A stretch of 64,000 nt of DNA from Caenispirillum salinarum AK4. Lineage in GTDB: Bacteria; Pseudomonadota; Alphaproteobacteria; Rhodospirillales; Rhodospirillaceae. The stretch is taken from assembly GCF_000315795.1 (NCBI RefSeq), contig NZ_ANHY01000013.1, forward strand, positions 124,001 to 188,000, read 5' to 3'. The position numbers and the translations under genes are program-made. Shown one piece after another: positions 26,745 through 38,939 of this stretch; positions within the stretch are counted from its first letter, which is position 1, and each line of letters opens with the position of its first letter. The notes beneath the pieces are model-generated. The model saw only the letters and a list, made by a program, of their open reading frames with translations, had not been told where the DNA came from and did not search any database.

Positions 26745-28139
26745 CTATAGAAGAAAGATGGTGGCGAGCCCCAGAAAGGCGAAGAAGCCCACCACGTCCG
26801 TCACCGTCGTAAGGAAAACGCCCGAGGCGACGGCGGGATCGATCTTCAACCGCTCCAGCCCCAGGGGGATCAGCAGGCCCACCAGGGCGGCAATGACCAG
26901 GTTGATGACCATGGCCATGGCGATGACCGCGCCGATCATGGGCTCGTCGAACCACGCCCAGGCCACCGCGCCGGTCAGCACCGCGAAGGCGAGCCCGTTG
27001 ATGCCGCCCACCAGCAGTTCCTTGCCGAGAATGCGCATGGCGTTGGACGGCGTGAGTTCCTTCATGGCCAGGCCGCGCACGGCGATGGTCAGCGTCTGTG
27101 TGCCGGCGTTGCCGCCCATGCTGGCGACGATGGGCATGAGGACGGCCAGCGCCACCACCTTGGTCAGCATGTCCTCGAACAGGCCGATGACCAGCGAGGC
27201 CAGGATGGCCGTGCCCAGGTTGACCAGCAGCCAGGTGAAGCGATTGCGCACCGTTTCCCACGTGCTGACGTAGATGGAGCTTTCCGACAGGCCGGCCAGG
27301 CGCAGGATGTCGTCCTCGGCCTCTTCGTCGATGACGTCGACGATGTCGTCGATGGTGATGCGCCCCACCAGCCGGCCCGACGCATCGGTGACCGGCGCCG
27401 ACAGCAGGTCCTTGCGGCGGAACAGGAAGGCGACGTCCTCCTGGTCCATGTCCACGGGCAGGATGTCCATCTCGGTGGACATCACGTCGCGCAGCTTGAC
27501 CGGGCGCTTGGCGCGCAGAAGCCGGTTCAGGCGCACCACGCCGACCGGCCGGTGGCGCGGGTCGACCACGAACAGGACGTAGAAATCCTCCGGCAGGACG
27601 GCATTGGAGCGCAGGTAGTCGATGGCCTCGCCGACCGTCCAGTAGTTCGGCACGGCCACCAGCTCGCGCTGCATGATGCGGCCGGCGGAGTATTCCGGAT
27701 AGTTCAGGCCCTGCTCGATGATGGTGCGCGTCTCGATGGGCAGGCGCGCCAGCACATGGGCCTGCTCCGCCTCGTCCAGGCGGTCGAGGATGTAGACGGC
27801 GTCGTCGGAATCCAGTTCCTCGATGATGGCCGCGAAATCGGCGAAGCCATAGGTCTCGACGATCTGGTCGCGGATGTCGTCGGGCAGTTCCGGCAGGACT
27901 TCCGGGTTGAAGTCCGGACGCAGCAGTTCGATCAGCCGCTGGCGGTGCTCGCCGTGCAGGCTTTCGATCAGGTCGGCGCAGTCGGCGTAGTGCAGCGGCA
28001 CCACCAGCTCGCGCACCACGTCCTCGTGCCCGTCTTCCAGGGCATCGTCGATTTCCGCCACGAAATCGGGGTCCAGGCCGAAGATTTCCTCCGGCTGACC
28101 CGATTCCTCGCGCGGCAGGCTGCGTACCCGGTTCTCCAT
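26745..28139 (-). CDS. mgtE: Magnesium transporter MgtE
   Basis: A protein of about 464 residues with the full MgtE layout: N-terminal alpha-superhelical domain with acidic Mg2+ sites, two CBS domains (DFYVLFVVDPRHRPVGVV and LLSAPVTDASGRLVGRITIDD), a plug helix and five C-terminal helices. The selectivity segment includes MPIVASMGGNAGTQTL. It admits Mg2+ when cytosolic Mg2+ is low. ATG 28139 (AGGGGG upstream) is preferred over ATG 28175. A large inverted repeat lies 51 bases upstream. Confidence 0.92.
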   Translation of the reverse strand: MENRVRSLPREESGQPEEIFGLDPDFVAEIDDALEDGHEDVVRELVVPLHYADCADLIESLHGEHRQRLIELLRPDFNPEVLPELPDDIRDQIVETYGFADFAAIIEELDSDDAVYILDRLDEAEQAHVLARLPIETRTIIEQGLNYPEYSAGRIMQRELVAVPNYWTVGEAIDYLRSNAVLPEDFYVLFVVDPRHRPVGVVRLNRLLRAKRPVKLRDVMSTEMDILPVDMDQEDVAFLFRRKDLLSAPVTDASGRLVGRITIDDIVDVIDEEAEDDILRLAGLSESSIYVSTWETVRNRFTWLLVNLGTAILASLVIGLFEDMLTKVVALAVLMPIVASMGGNAGTQTLTIAVRGLAMKELTPSNAMRILGKELLVGGINGLAFAVLTGAVAWAWFDEPMIGAVIAMAMVINLVIAALVGLLIPLGLERLKIDPAVASGVFLTTVTDVVGFFAFLGLATIFLL

Positions 28140-28189
28140 GGCGGACGTCCCCCTTGTGCCCGAGGTCTTGCCCATCTCCGGGACGCCTG

Positions 28190-28228
28190 CATGACGGGAG
28201 CGGCGGGGGGAAGCCCTCTCCCGTCATG
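28190..28228 (-). promoter_or_regulatory. Leader hairpin upstream of mgtE
   Basis: CATGACGGGAG (28190-28200) and CTCCCGTCATG (28218-28228) form a perfect 11-bp inverted repeat around 17 bases, 51 bases upstream of the mgtE ATG. It could be a 5'-UTR control structure or a protein site; it does not have the U-run of a terminator. No M-box was recognised. Confidence 0.45.
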
Positions 28229-28298
28229 TACGCGTTCCGGTGCGCCCGTTAAAGCACGGGTGGCGGGCTTTTTCCAGTTTTTCCAAGGCTGAAACGGC

Positions 28299-28335
28299 AA
28301 CCGGGGCCGCCGCGTGCACGCGGACGGCCCCGGTT
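28299..28335 (-). terminator. Stable hairpin directly after tRNA-Leu
   Basis: An 11-bp stem (28299-28309 with 28325-28335) with inner CCGCGT/ACGCGG pairing lies seven bases beyond the tRNA 3' end. The U-run is poor (GCCGTTT), so it may be a processing barrier rather than a strong terminator. Confidence 0.5.
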
Positions 28336-28342
28336 GGAAACC

Positions 28343-28429
28343 TGGTGCGGTCGAGAAGACTCGAACTTCCACCCCCTTTCGGGGACAGCGACCTCAACGC
28401 TGCGCGTCTACCAATTCCGCCACGACCGC
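28343..28429 (-). tRNA. tRNA-Leu (anticodon GAG)
   Basis: 87 bases including an encoded CCA. The 7-bp acceptor stem GCGGTCG/CGACCGC is perfect, and the D loop has GG. The anticodon stem CAGCG/CGCTG holds loop TTGAGGT (anticodon GAG, reading CUC/CUU). The long class II variable arm is TCCCCGAAAGGGGG and the T loop TTCGAGT is canonical. Confidence 0.97.
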
Positions 28430-28537
28430 ACGGTAGACCGGCTTGGGACTGACCAGGGCCACCGGACCGATCCGGAGGCGTCCCGCGCCGTTCGAGGATG
28501 CGTGACTTAACAAATCGGACGCGCTAAATCAAGGGAC

Positions 28538-29227
28538 ATGACGAGCGATCCGAAAAATATCCTGCCCGAGCCGGAGTGGCGCATCAGCGACGGATACGTC
28601 GCCTATCCCGACGCCGTCGCCACCATGGAGGAGCGCGTGCGGGCCATCCGCGAGGACGGCGCGCCGGAACTGGTATGGCTGCTGGAGCATCCGCCGCTGT
28701 ATACCGCCGGCACCTCGGCCAATGCGGGGGACCTGCTGACGCCCGACCGTTTTCCGGTCTACCAGACGGGGCGCGGCGGCCAGTACACCTACCACGGCCC
28801 CGGCCAGCGCGTGGGGTATGTGATGCTGGACCTCAAGCAGCGCGGGGCCGACGTGCGGTGCTACGTCCACGACCTTGAGGAATGGATCATCCGCACGCTG
28901 GACCGCTTCACCATCAAGGGCGAGCGGCGCGAGGGCCGGGTCGGCATCTGGGTGGACCGGGGCATGGGGCGCGAGGACAAGATCGCCGCCATCGGCGTGC
29001 GCGTGCGCCGCTGGGTGAGCTTTCACGGCATCGCGCTGAACGTGGAGCCCGACCTGTCGCATTTCACCGGCATCGTCCCCTGCGGCATCCGCGAGCACGG
29101 CGTGACCAGCCTGTGGGACCTGGGCATCACGGCCACCATGGAAGAGGTGGACATGGCCCTGGAAGACGCCTTCGAGGAGGTGTTCCAGCGCGACGGCAAG
29201 ACCGCGCGGGCCTGCCGGACGGGCTGA
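28538..29227 (+). CDS. lipB: Octanoyltransferase LipB
   Basis: A 229-residue enzyme that moves octanoyl groups from acyl carrier protein to lipoyl domains. The catalytic cysteine is C182 in [15 protein letters not shown] and the catalytic lysine K148 in KIAAIGV; the binding motif [13 protein letters not shown] is intact. The length is normal. Confidence 0.95.
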   Translation: MTSDPKNILPEPEWRISDGYVAYPDAVATMEERVRAIREDGAPELVWLLEHPPLYTAGTSANAGDLLTPDRFPVYQTGRGGQYTYHGPGQRVGYVMLDLKQRGADVRCYVHDLEEWIIRTLDRFTIKGERREGRVGIWVDRGMGREDKIAAIGVRVRRWVSFHGIALNVEPDLSHFTGIVPCGIREHGVTSLWDLGITATMEEVDMALEDAFEEVFQRDGKTARACRTG

Positions 29228-29320
29228 GGCCGCCGGCAGACGGGGCGCCGGCCGGCCCGGGCCGTCGCCGTCATCATGTCCCTTCCGCCGTGGCGACGGA
29301 CAGCGCAGCAGACAAGAAGA

Positions 29321-29355
29321 CGGCGCGGCCCCTTTCCGGAGCCGCGCCGCCTTTC
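29321..29355. terminator. Bidirectional hairpin between lipB and asd
   Basis: A 9-bp stem CGGCGCGGC/GCCGCGCCG (29321-29329, 29341-29349) lies between the convergent genes, followed by CCTTTC on the plus strand and TCTTCTTG on the minus strand. The U-tracts are weak. Confidence 0.55.
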
Positions 29356-29381
29356 ATTCCGCGTCTGGCGGAGCGCCTAGC

Positions 29382-30410
<1,029 letters not shown>

Positions 30411-30451
30411 AATCAAAAGCTCCTGTTGTTCCTTTTGTAAGGAGGAGGCGC

Positions 30452-30480
30452 CTTATAACAGATTCCAGAACAGATTTGAA
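30452..30480 (-). promoter_or_regulatory. Sigma-70-like promoter of asd
   Basis: On the minus strand, TTCAAA (30475-30480), a 17-base spacer and TATAAG (30452-30457) precede the asd ATG by about 42 bases. The match is four of six at -35 and five of six at -10. Confidence 0.55.
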
Positions 30481-30586
30481 CCGGGTTCGGATCGGACCCC
30501 GCCGGAACCCCGTGCGCTCTCTCCTTGGCCGCATCAAGTAGTGCGCGATTCCTGTTCCGGTAGAGGGCTTTACGATTTCTTGGGAA

Positions 30587-30901
30587 ATGGCGCGTAAACC
30601 GGACGGCGTCGTTCCATCCCAAAGTCCCGGCGCCTCGGCCGGGCCACGCCCGGAGCCCGCCGCCGCCATGCCCATTCTCGCCGAAGCCGCCTTGCGCCTG
30701 CCGGGACTCGAGACCGGCCCGCTGCCCCTGCTGATCGCAGCCGGCGGGCTGACCCTGGCGCTGGTCATCCTCCACCAGGGCCTCGCCCCGCTGGAGCCCA
30801 TTCTGGGCGCGCGCGTCCACCGCATGCTGGGCGGCGCGGCGCTGGGCCTGTTCGCCGCCTGGGCGGTGCTGACGGCGGCGTGGCTGCTTGGGATGGGGTG
30901 A
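30587..30901 (+). CDS. Hypothetical small membrane protein
   Basis: A 104-residue frame with two hydrophobic helices (PLPLLIAAGGLTLALVILHQGL and LGGAALGLFAAWAVLTAAWLLG, in part). A later ATG at 30668 would give 77 residues containing both helices and omit a proline-rich lead. No family was recognised; it is supported only by the coherent two-helix topology. Confidence 0.42.
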   Translation: MARKPDGVVPSQSPGASAGPRPEPAAAMPILAEAALRLPGLETGPLPLLIAAGGLTLALVILHQGLAPLEPILGARVHRMLGGAALGLFAAWAVLTAAWLLGMG

Positions 30902-30915
30902 AGGGGGGCATGGGC

Positions 30916-30952
30916 TTGACGCGCCACAGACTCTGTACAAATATCCGTACAG
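30916..30952 (+). promoter_or_regulatory. Promoter/operator of the yefM-yoeB module
   Basis: TTGACG (30916-30921) can serve as -35, and the AT-rich CAAATAT near 30938-30944 as -10. A perfect inverted repeat CTGTAC-N8-GTACAG (30933-30952) overlays it. YefM/YoeB in E. coli bind TGTACA-core palindromes in this position, so autorepression is expected. Confidence 0.65.
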
Positions 30953-30971
30953 GTATTGCCGGGAGGGCATC

Positions 30972-31268
30972 ATGAGCACCATGGACATCATCAGCTATTC
31001 GGAACTGCGTCAGAACCTGGCCTCGGTCATGGACGAGGTGACCGGCTCCAACGGGTCGGTCGTCGTCACCCGTCAGAAGGCACGGCCGGTGGTCCTGATG
31101 TCCTACGACGAGTTCCGCAGTTGGCAGGAAACGCTCCACCTGATGCGCAGCCCGGCGAACGCGACCCGCCTGCTGCGGTCGATCGCCAGCGCCGACAAGG
31201 CCAGCCTGCAAAGTCACGACCTGATCGAGCCCGATGAGCCGGAGGACGAGGCGGGCGACGACGCATGA
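30972..31268 (+). CDS. yefM: Antitoxin of the YefM/Phd family
   Basis: A 98-residue antitoxin with the DNA-binding Phd/YefM fold (MDIISYSELRQNLASVMDEV, then VVVTRQKARPVVLMSYDEF) and an acidic, likely disordered C-terminus that wraps the toxin. ATG 30972 has GGGAGG upstream. The stop overlaps the toxin start in ATGA. Confidence 0.9.
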   Translation: MSTMDIISYSELRQNLASVMDEVTGSNGSVVVTRQKARPVVLMSYDEFRSWQETLHLMRSPANATRLLRSIASADKASLQSHDLIEPDEPEDEAGDDA

Positions 31269-31531
31269 ACCTGCTGTGGACCCAGGACGCCTGGGAGGAA
31301 TACCTCTACTGGCAGAAGACCGACAAACGTGTCGTCAAGAAGATCAACGCCCTGATCAAGGACGCGGCGCGCTCGCCGTTCAAGGGCCTCGGCAAGCCAG
31401 AGCCACTGAAGGAAAACCTCTCAGGCTGGTGGTCGCGCCACATCACCGGCGAACACCGCTTGGTCTATCGGGTCCAGGGCGAGGACGGCGACCGCGTTCT
31501 AACGGTCGCCCAATGCCGCTACCATTACTGA
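31265..31531 (+). CDS. yoeB: YoeB-type ribosome-dependent mRNA interferase toxin
   Basis: An 88-residue RelE-superfamily toxin. The YoeB catalytic residues align: E46 (GKPEPLKENLSGWWSRHITG in part), R65 (GEHRLVYRV) and the terminal H87-Y88 (CRYHY). It cleaves mRNA in the ribosomal A site and is neutralised by the coupled antitoxin. It is the only stress module seen and has no mobile-element context. Confidence 0.95.
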   Translation: MNLLWTQDAWEEYLYWQKTDKRVVKKINALIKDAARSPFKGLGKPEPLKENLSGWWSRHITGEHRLVYRVQGEDGDRVLTVAQCRYHY

Positions 31532-31538
31532 ATCCGCT

Positions 31539-31808
31539 TCACCCCGTCTGCTGGAATCCCTGCCCGGGATCGCCGTCGTAGGGTTCCGCCGAGACCTGCT
31601 CCACCCGCGCGGCCGTCGGCCCGTCGTGGCAGCGCCGCAGCATGTCGTCCACTGCCTCCGCCGGGCCGTGGAACACCGCCTCGACGCTGCCGTCGGACTT
31701 GTTGCGCACCCAGCCGGACAGGCCCAGGCCTTGCGCCTGTTCCTCGGTCCAGCCGCGGTAGAACACACCCTGCACCCGGCCGGTGATGATCGCGCGAACG
31801 GTTTTCAT
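31539..31808 (-). CDS. acyP: Acylphosphatase
   Basis: An 89-residue enzyme hydrolysing carboxyl-phosphate bonds. The catalytic R18 (GRVQGVFYRGW) and N36 (GWVRNKSDGSVEA) are present. ATG 31808 follows GGGGAG. The C-terminus is convergent with yoeB, with a 7-base gap. Confidence 0.92.
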   Translation of the reverse strand: MKTVRAIITGRVQGVFYRGWTEEQAQGLGLSGWVRNKSDGSVEAVFHGPAEAVDDMLRRCHDGPTAARVEQVSAEPYDGDPGQGFQQTG

Positions 31809-31860
31809 GGCAGTGTTCTCCCCTGTGTCTGCAACCACTCGTGACCGAGCAACGCCCCGC

Positions 31861-34191
<2,331 letters not shown>

Positions 34192-34368
34192 GCGCCCTGC
34201 CTTAACTGAATTTCGGTTAATCGTCCGAAAGCGGCGGCTTCCTTGGGCTTTATACGCGTCTTGAGCCCGTTTCCCAAGCGCCGGACATGCGGCGGCGCAG
34301 CATGGGGGCCATACCCAGCCGGAAGACCGGCGCCGCGCTCCGCCCTTCGATACCAACGCCCGGCCACG

Positions 34369-34399
34369 AAAAACGGCGGCCCCAACCGGAGCCGCCGTT
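34369..34399 (-). terminator. Intrinsic terminator after pccA
   Basis: A 9-bp stem AACGGCGGC/GCCGCCGTT (34372-34380, 34391-34399) is followed on the minus strand by five T in total, separating pccA from maeB. Confidence 0.8.
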
Positions 34400-34426
34400 C
34401 CTCGTTCGCCGGGTGACGCCGAAGCC

Positions 34427-36415
34427 TCACTCGAACTCGATGATGATCTCGTCCACCGAGAGCGAGGCGCCGGGTGCTGCGTGAATCTTCTTCACGGTGC
34501 CGTCCATTTCGGCCTTCAGCACGTTCTCCATCTTCATGGCCTCGACCACCGCCAGCGTCTCGCCGGACTTGACCTCCTGGCCCTCGGACACCGCCACCGA
34601 GACCAGCAGGCCCGGCATCGGCGAGAGCAGGAACTTGGACAGGTCGGGCGGCTCCTTCTTGGGCATGACCCTGGCCAGCTCGGCCCCGCGCGGCGTGTAG
34701 ACCGTGGCAAGAGCCTGCGCACCATTGTTGAAAAGGCGGTAGCCGATGCCCAGGCCGTCCACCTGCACGGTGACTTCCTTGCCCTTCACGGTGCCCACGA
34801 ACAGGGGCTCGCCGAAGGTCCAGTCGGTCACCACCGGGTAGGACTCGCCCTCGATCTCCACGGCGTAGTGCTCGCCGTTGCCGGCGCGCTCCACGCGGAC
34901 GGGGTAGTAGTCGTCGTTCAGACGCACCACCCAGTCGGTGCGGATGTGCATCTCGTGGCCGGGAAGCTGGCCCGAGACCGACGCGGCACGGTCGGCATAC
35001 AACCGGTTGATGACCGCCGCCACCGCCACCAGCACCGACGGGTCCTCGGCCGGCAGGTCGTCGGCGGAGAAGCCGTCGGCGTACTCCTCGGCGATGAAGT
35101 TGGTGGTCAGGTTGCCGTCCACGAAGCGCTTCTTGCTCATCAGCGACGCCAGGAACGGGATGTTGTGGCTGATGCCGCGGATGTAGAACTCGTCCAGCGC
35201 CTTGCGCATCTCGGTGATGGCGGCGTTGCGGTCAGCCCCGTAGGTGATCAGCTTGGCGACCATGGGGTCGTAGAACATGCTGATCTCGCCGCCGTCATAC
35301 ACGCCGGTGTCGACGCGCACGGTGTCGCTTTCCTTGGGCGGGCGGTAGTACACCAGGCGGCCGGTGGACGGCAGGAAGTTGCGGTAGGGGTCTTCCGCGT
35401 AGATGCGGGACTCCATGGCCCAGCCGGTCAGCTTGATGTCGTCCTGGGTCAGCGTCAGCTTTTCGCCGGCGGCGATGCGGATCATCCACTCCACCAGGTC
35501 CAGCCCCGTGACCAGTTCGGTCACCGGATGCTCCACCTGCAGGCGGGTGTTCATCTCCAGGAAGTAGAAGTTCCGGTTGGCGTCGACGATGAATTCCACC
35601 GTGCCGGCGGACTTGTAGTCCACCGCCTTGGACAGCGCCACGGCCTGCTCGCCCATCGCCTTGCGGGTTTCCGGGTCGATGAACGGCGACGGCGCTTCCT
35701 CGATGACCTTCTGGTGGCGGCGCTGGATGGAGCACTCGCGCTCGCCGACATAGAGGCAGGTCTCGCCGTCGGACAGGACCTGGATCTCGATGTGGCGCGG
35801 CTGCTCGATGAACTTCTCGATGAAGACGCGGTCGTCACCGAAGGAGGAGCGCGCCTCATTGGTGGCGGATTCGAAACCCTCGCGGGCCTCTTCCACGTTC
35901 CAGGCCAGACGCATGCCCTTGCCGCCGCCGCCGGCCGACGCCTTGATCATGACCGGGAAGCCGATCTCCTCGGCGATCTTCACCGCTTCCTCGGTGTCCT
36001 TGATGACGCCCATGTAGCCGGGAACGGTGTTCACGCCGGCTTCCTTGGCGAGCTTCTTGGACTCGATCTTGTCGCCCATGGCGCTGATGGCCCAGGCATC
36101 GGGGCCGATGAAGGCGATGCCCTTCTCCGCCAGCGCCTTCTGGAAGGCCTGGTTCTCGGACAGGAAGCCGTAGCCCGGGTGAACCGCTTCCGCGCCGGTG
36201 TCCACGCAGGCCTGCACGATCTTGTCGATCAGCAGGTAGGACTGGTTGGACGGCGGCGGGCCCAGCAGCACGCCCTCGTCGGCCATCTGCACATGCAGGG
36301 CGTCGCGGTCGGCCTCGGAATACACGGCGACCGTGGCAATGCCCATCTTCTTCGCCGTCTTGATGACGCGGCAGGCAATCTCACCGCGGTTGGCGATCAG
36401 GATTTTCTTGAACAT
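34427..36415 (-). CDS. pccA: Propionyl/acetyl-CoA carboxylase biotin-containing alpha subunit
   Basis: A 662-residue subunit. The biotin carboxylase domain covers about residues 1-450 (FKKILIANRGEIACRVIKTA, ASAGGGGKGMR, RDCSIQRR-like ECSIQRRHQKVIEE, EMNTRLQVEHPVTE). A middle BT domain follows, then a C-terminal biotinyl domain with K628 in EAMKMEN. With PccB it carboxylates propionyl-CoA to methylmalonyl-CoA; acetyl-CoA use is possible. It is 21 bases after pccB in the same operon. Confidence 0.93.
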   Translation of the reverse strand: MFKKILIANRGEIACRVIKTAKKMGIATVAVYSEADRDALHVQMADEGVLLGPPPSNQSYLLIDKIVQACVDTGAEAVHPGYGFLSENQAFQKALAEKGIAFIGPDAWAISAMGDKIESKKLAKEAGVNTVPGYMGVIKDTEEAVKIAEEIGFPVMIKASAGGGGKGMRLAWNVEEAREGFESATNEARSSFGDDRVFIEKFIEQPRHIEIQVLSDGETCLYVGERECSIQRRHQKVIEEAPSPFIDPETRKAMGEQAVALSKAVDYKSAGTVEFIVDANRNFYFLEMNTRLQVEHPVTELVTGLDLVEWMIRIAAGEKLTLTQDDIKLTGWAMESRIYAEDPYRNFLPSTGRLVYYRPPKESDTVRVDTGVYDGGEISMFYDPMVAKLITYGADRNAAITEMRKALDEFYIRGISHNIPFLASLMSKKRFVDGNLTTNFIAEEYADGFSADDLPAEDPSVLVAVAAVINRLYADRAASVSGQLPGHEMHIRTDWVVRLNDDYYPVRVERAGNGEHYAVEIEGESYPVVTDWTFGEPLFVGTVKGKEVTVQVDGLGIGYRLFNNGAQALATVYTPRGAELARVMPKKEPPDLSKFLLSPMPGLLVSVAVSEGQEVKSGETLAVVEAMKMENVLKAEMDGTVKKIHAAPGASLSVDEIIIEFE

Positions 36416-36436
36416 GATTTCTGCCGTCCCCTTCGC

Positions 36437-37969
<1,533 letters not shown>

Positions 37970-38047
37970 TGGCTCCCTCAACTTGGCGGAGGTCCCACCC
38001 GATTTGGTGGGGAGTTGGAATAGCACCTTGCGCGTCGTGTTGCCATA

Positions 38048-38078
38048 GAAAAGGCGCCCCGAACCCGCGGGACGCCTT
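38048..38078 (-). terminator. Intrinsic terminator after the ATP12 gene
   Basis: An 11-bp stem (38051-38061 with 38068-38078, one G-T pair) with a 6-base loop is followed on the minus strand by TTTTC. It separates the ATP12 gene from pccB. Confidence 0.75.
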
Positions 38079-38113
38079 CACTTTTCGCAATAAAGCCAAT
38101 CCGTTTGTCGGAC

Positions 38114-38842
38114 TTACGAACCCAAAAGAGCAAGGAAACGGGCTGCGTCGGCAATATCCTTGCGCTGACGCTCCAGTCGCGCCTGGGCCTCGGCATCCGC
38201 GCCCCAGTGCTCCATCTGGAACAATTCATCCAAATAGGCGGCCCGGTACGCCGCCTCGGCGTCGAGACGCCCCTCCAGCAGGGCGAGCGCCAGCACCAGC
38301 GAGCCCAGCGGCGCGGCGGCGGCCTGCAGCGCGGTCAGGCGCCAGTCGTCCAGATCCGCCACGGCCGCGCGCAGGGCCCGCAGCGCCTCCGGCGGCTGGT
38401 CCACCGGCATCAGGCCCGCCGTGTGGCAGAGCGCGGCGTCATAGCGCTGCCGCGCCCAGTCCAGCAGCGGCTGCCACGTCGACGCCTGGCGTGCGGCCAG
38501 GGCGGCGTCCTCGGCCTCGGCCACGCGGTAGCACAGCAGCTCCGTCTCGGCGAAGCGCAGCACCTCCTCGATCATGGTGTCGCGCAGGGGCGCGACGCGG
38601 TCGATGGCGCTGTTGGCGAGCTGGGTGAGCGGCATGTTGTCGAGCACCAGCGTCTCGCCCTGCTCGTTCCACTCCGCCGCGATGGCCTCGGCCAGCGCCG
38701 GGAACGGCACCGCCAGCGCCGCCTTGGACGGCGTGCGCACCGGGCGGCCGTCCAGGTGCACGGCGTGCAGGCCGCCCTCGGCCGGCACGGCCTCGGCGGT
38801 CTTGTAGAAGCGCTTCATGGGGCGATTGACGAGCGAACTCAT
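38114..38842 (-). CDS. ATP12 family F1-ATPase assembly chaperone
   Basis: A 242-residue protein of the ATP12 family (FYKTAEAVPAEGGLHAVHLD in part, GRPVRTPSKAALAVP, AIAAEWNEQGE, LCYRVAEAEDAALAARQAS). Mitochondrial ATP12 assists assembly of the F1 alpha subunit; the gene is characteristic of alphaproteobacteria. A second in-frame ATG at 38818 gives MKRFYKT and could be the true start. Confidence 0.9.
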   Translation of the reverse strand: MSSLVNRPMKRFYKTAEAVPAEGGLHAVHLDGRPVRTPSKAALAVPFPALAEAIAAEWNEQGETLVLDNMPLTQLANSAIDRVAPLRDTMIEEVLRFAETELLCYRVAEAEDAALAARQASTWQPLLDWARQRYDAALCHTAGLMPVDQPPEALRALRAAVADLDDWRLTALQAAAAPLGSLVLALALLEGRLDAEAAYRAAYLDELFQMEHWGADAEAQARLERQRKDIADAARFLALLGS

Positions 38843-38880
38843 GTCCTAAGGCACCTTGTGCGAATGATCCGAAACAGCGA

Positions 38881-38920
38881 CGGCGGAGGCACGGGGAGCC
38901 TGTCCCCGGCGCCTCCGCCG
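38881..38920 (-). terminator. Hairpin after the AsmA gene
   Basis: Perfect 10-bp arms (38881-38890, 38911-38920) with an inner CGGGG/CCCCG stem lie just downstream of the AsmA stop. There is no clear U-run, so factor-independent termination is uncertain. Confidence 0.5.
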
Positions 38921-38939
38921 CCCGCCATACGATGGTGGT

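Noticed and set aside
28240-28285. A plus-strand terminator-like GCCCG...CGGGC followed by TTTTT near 28245-28275
   Set aside because: No plus-strand gene ends there; it lies in the divergent region before mgtE.
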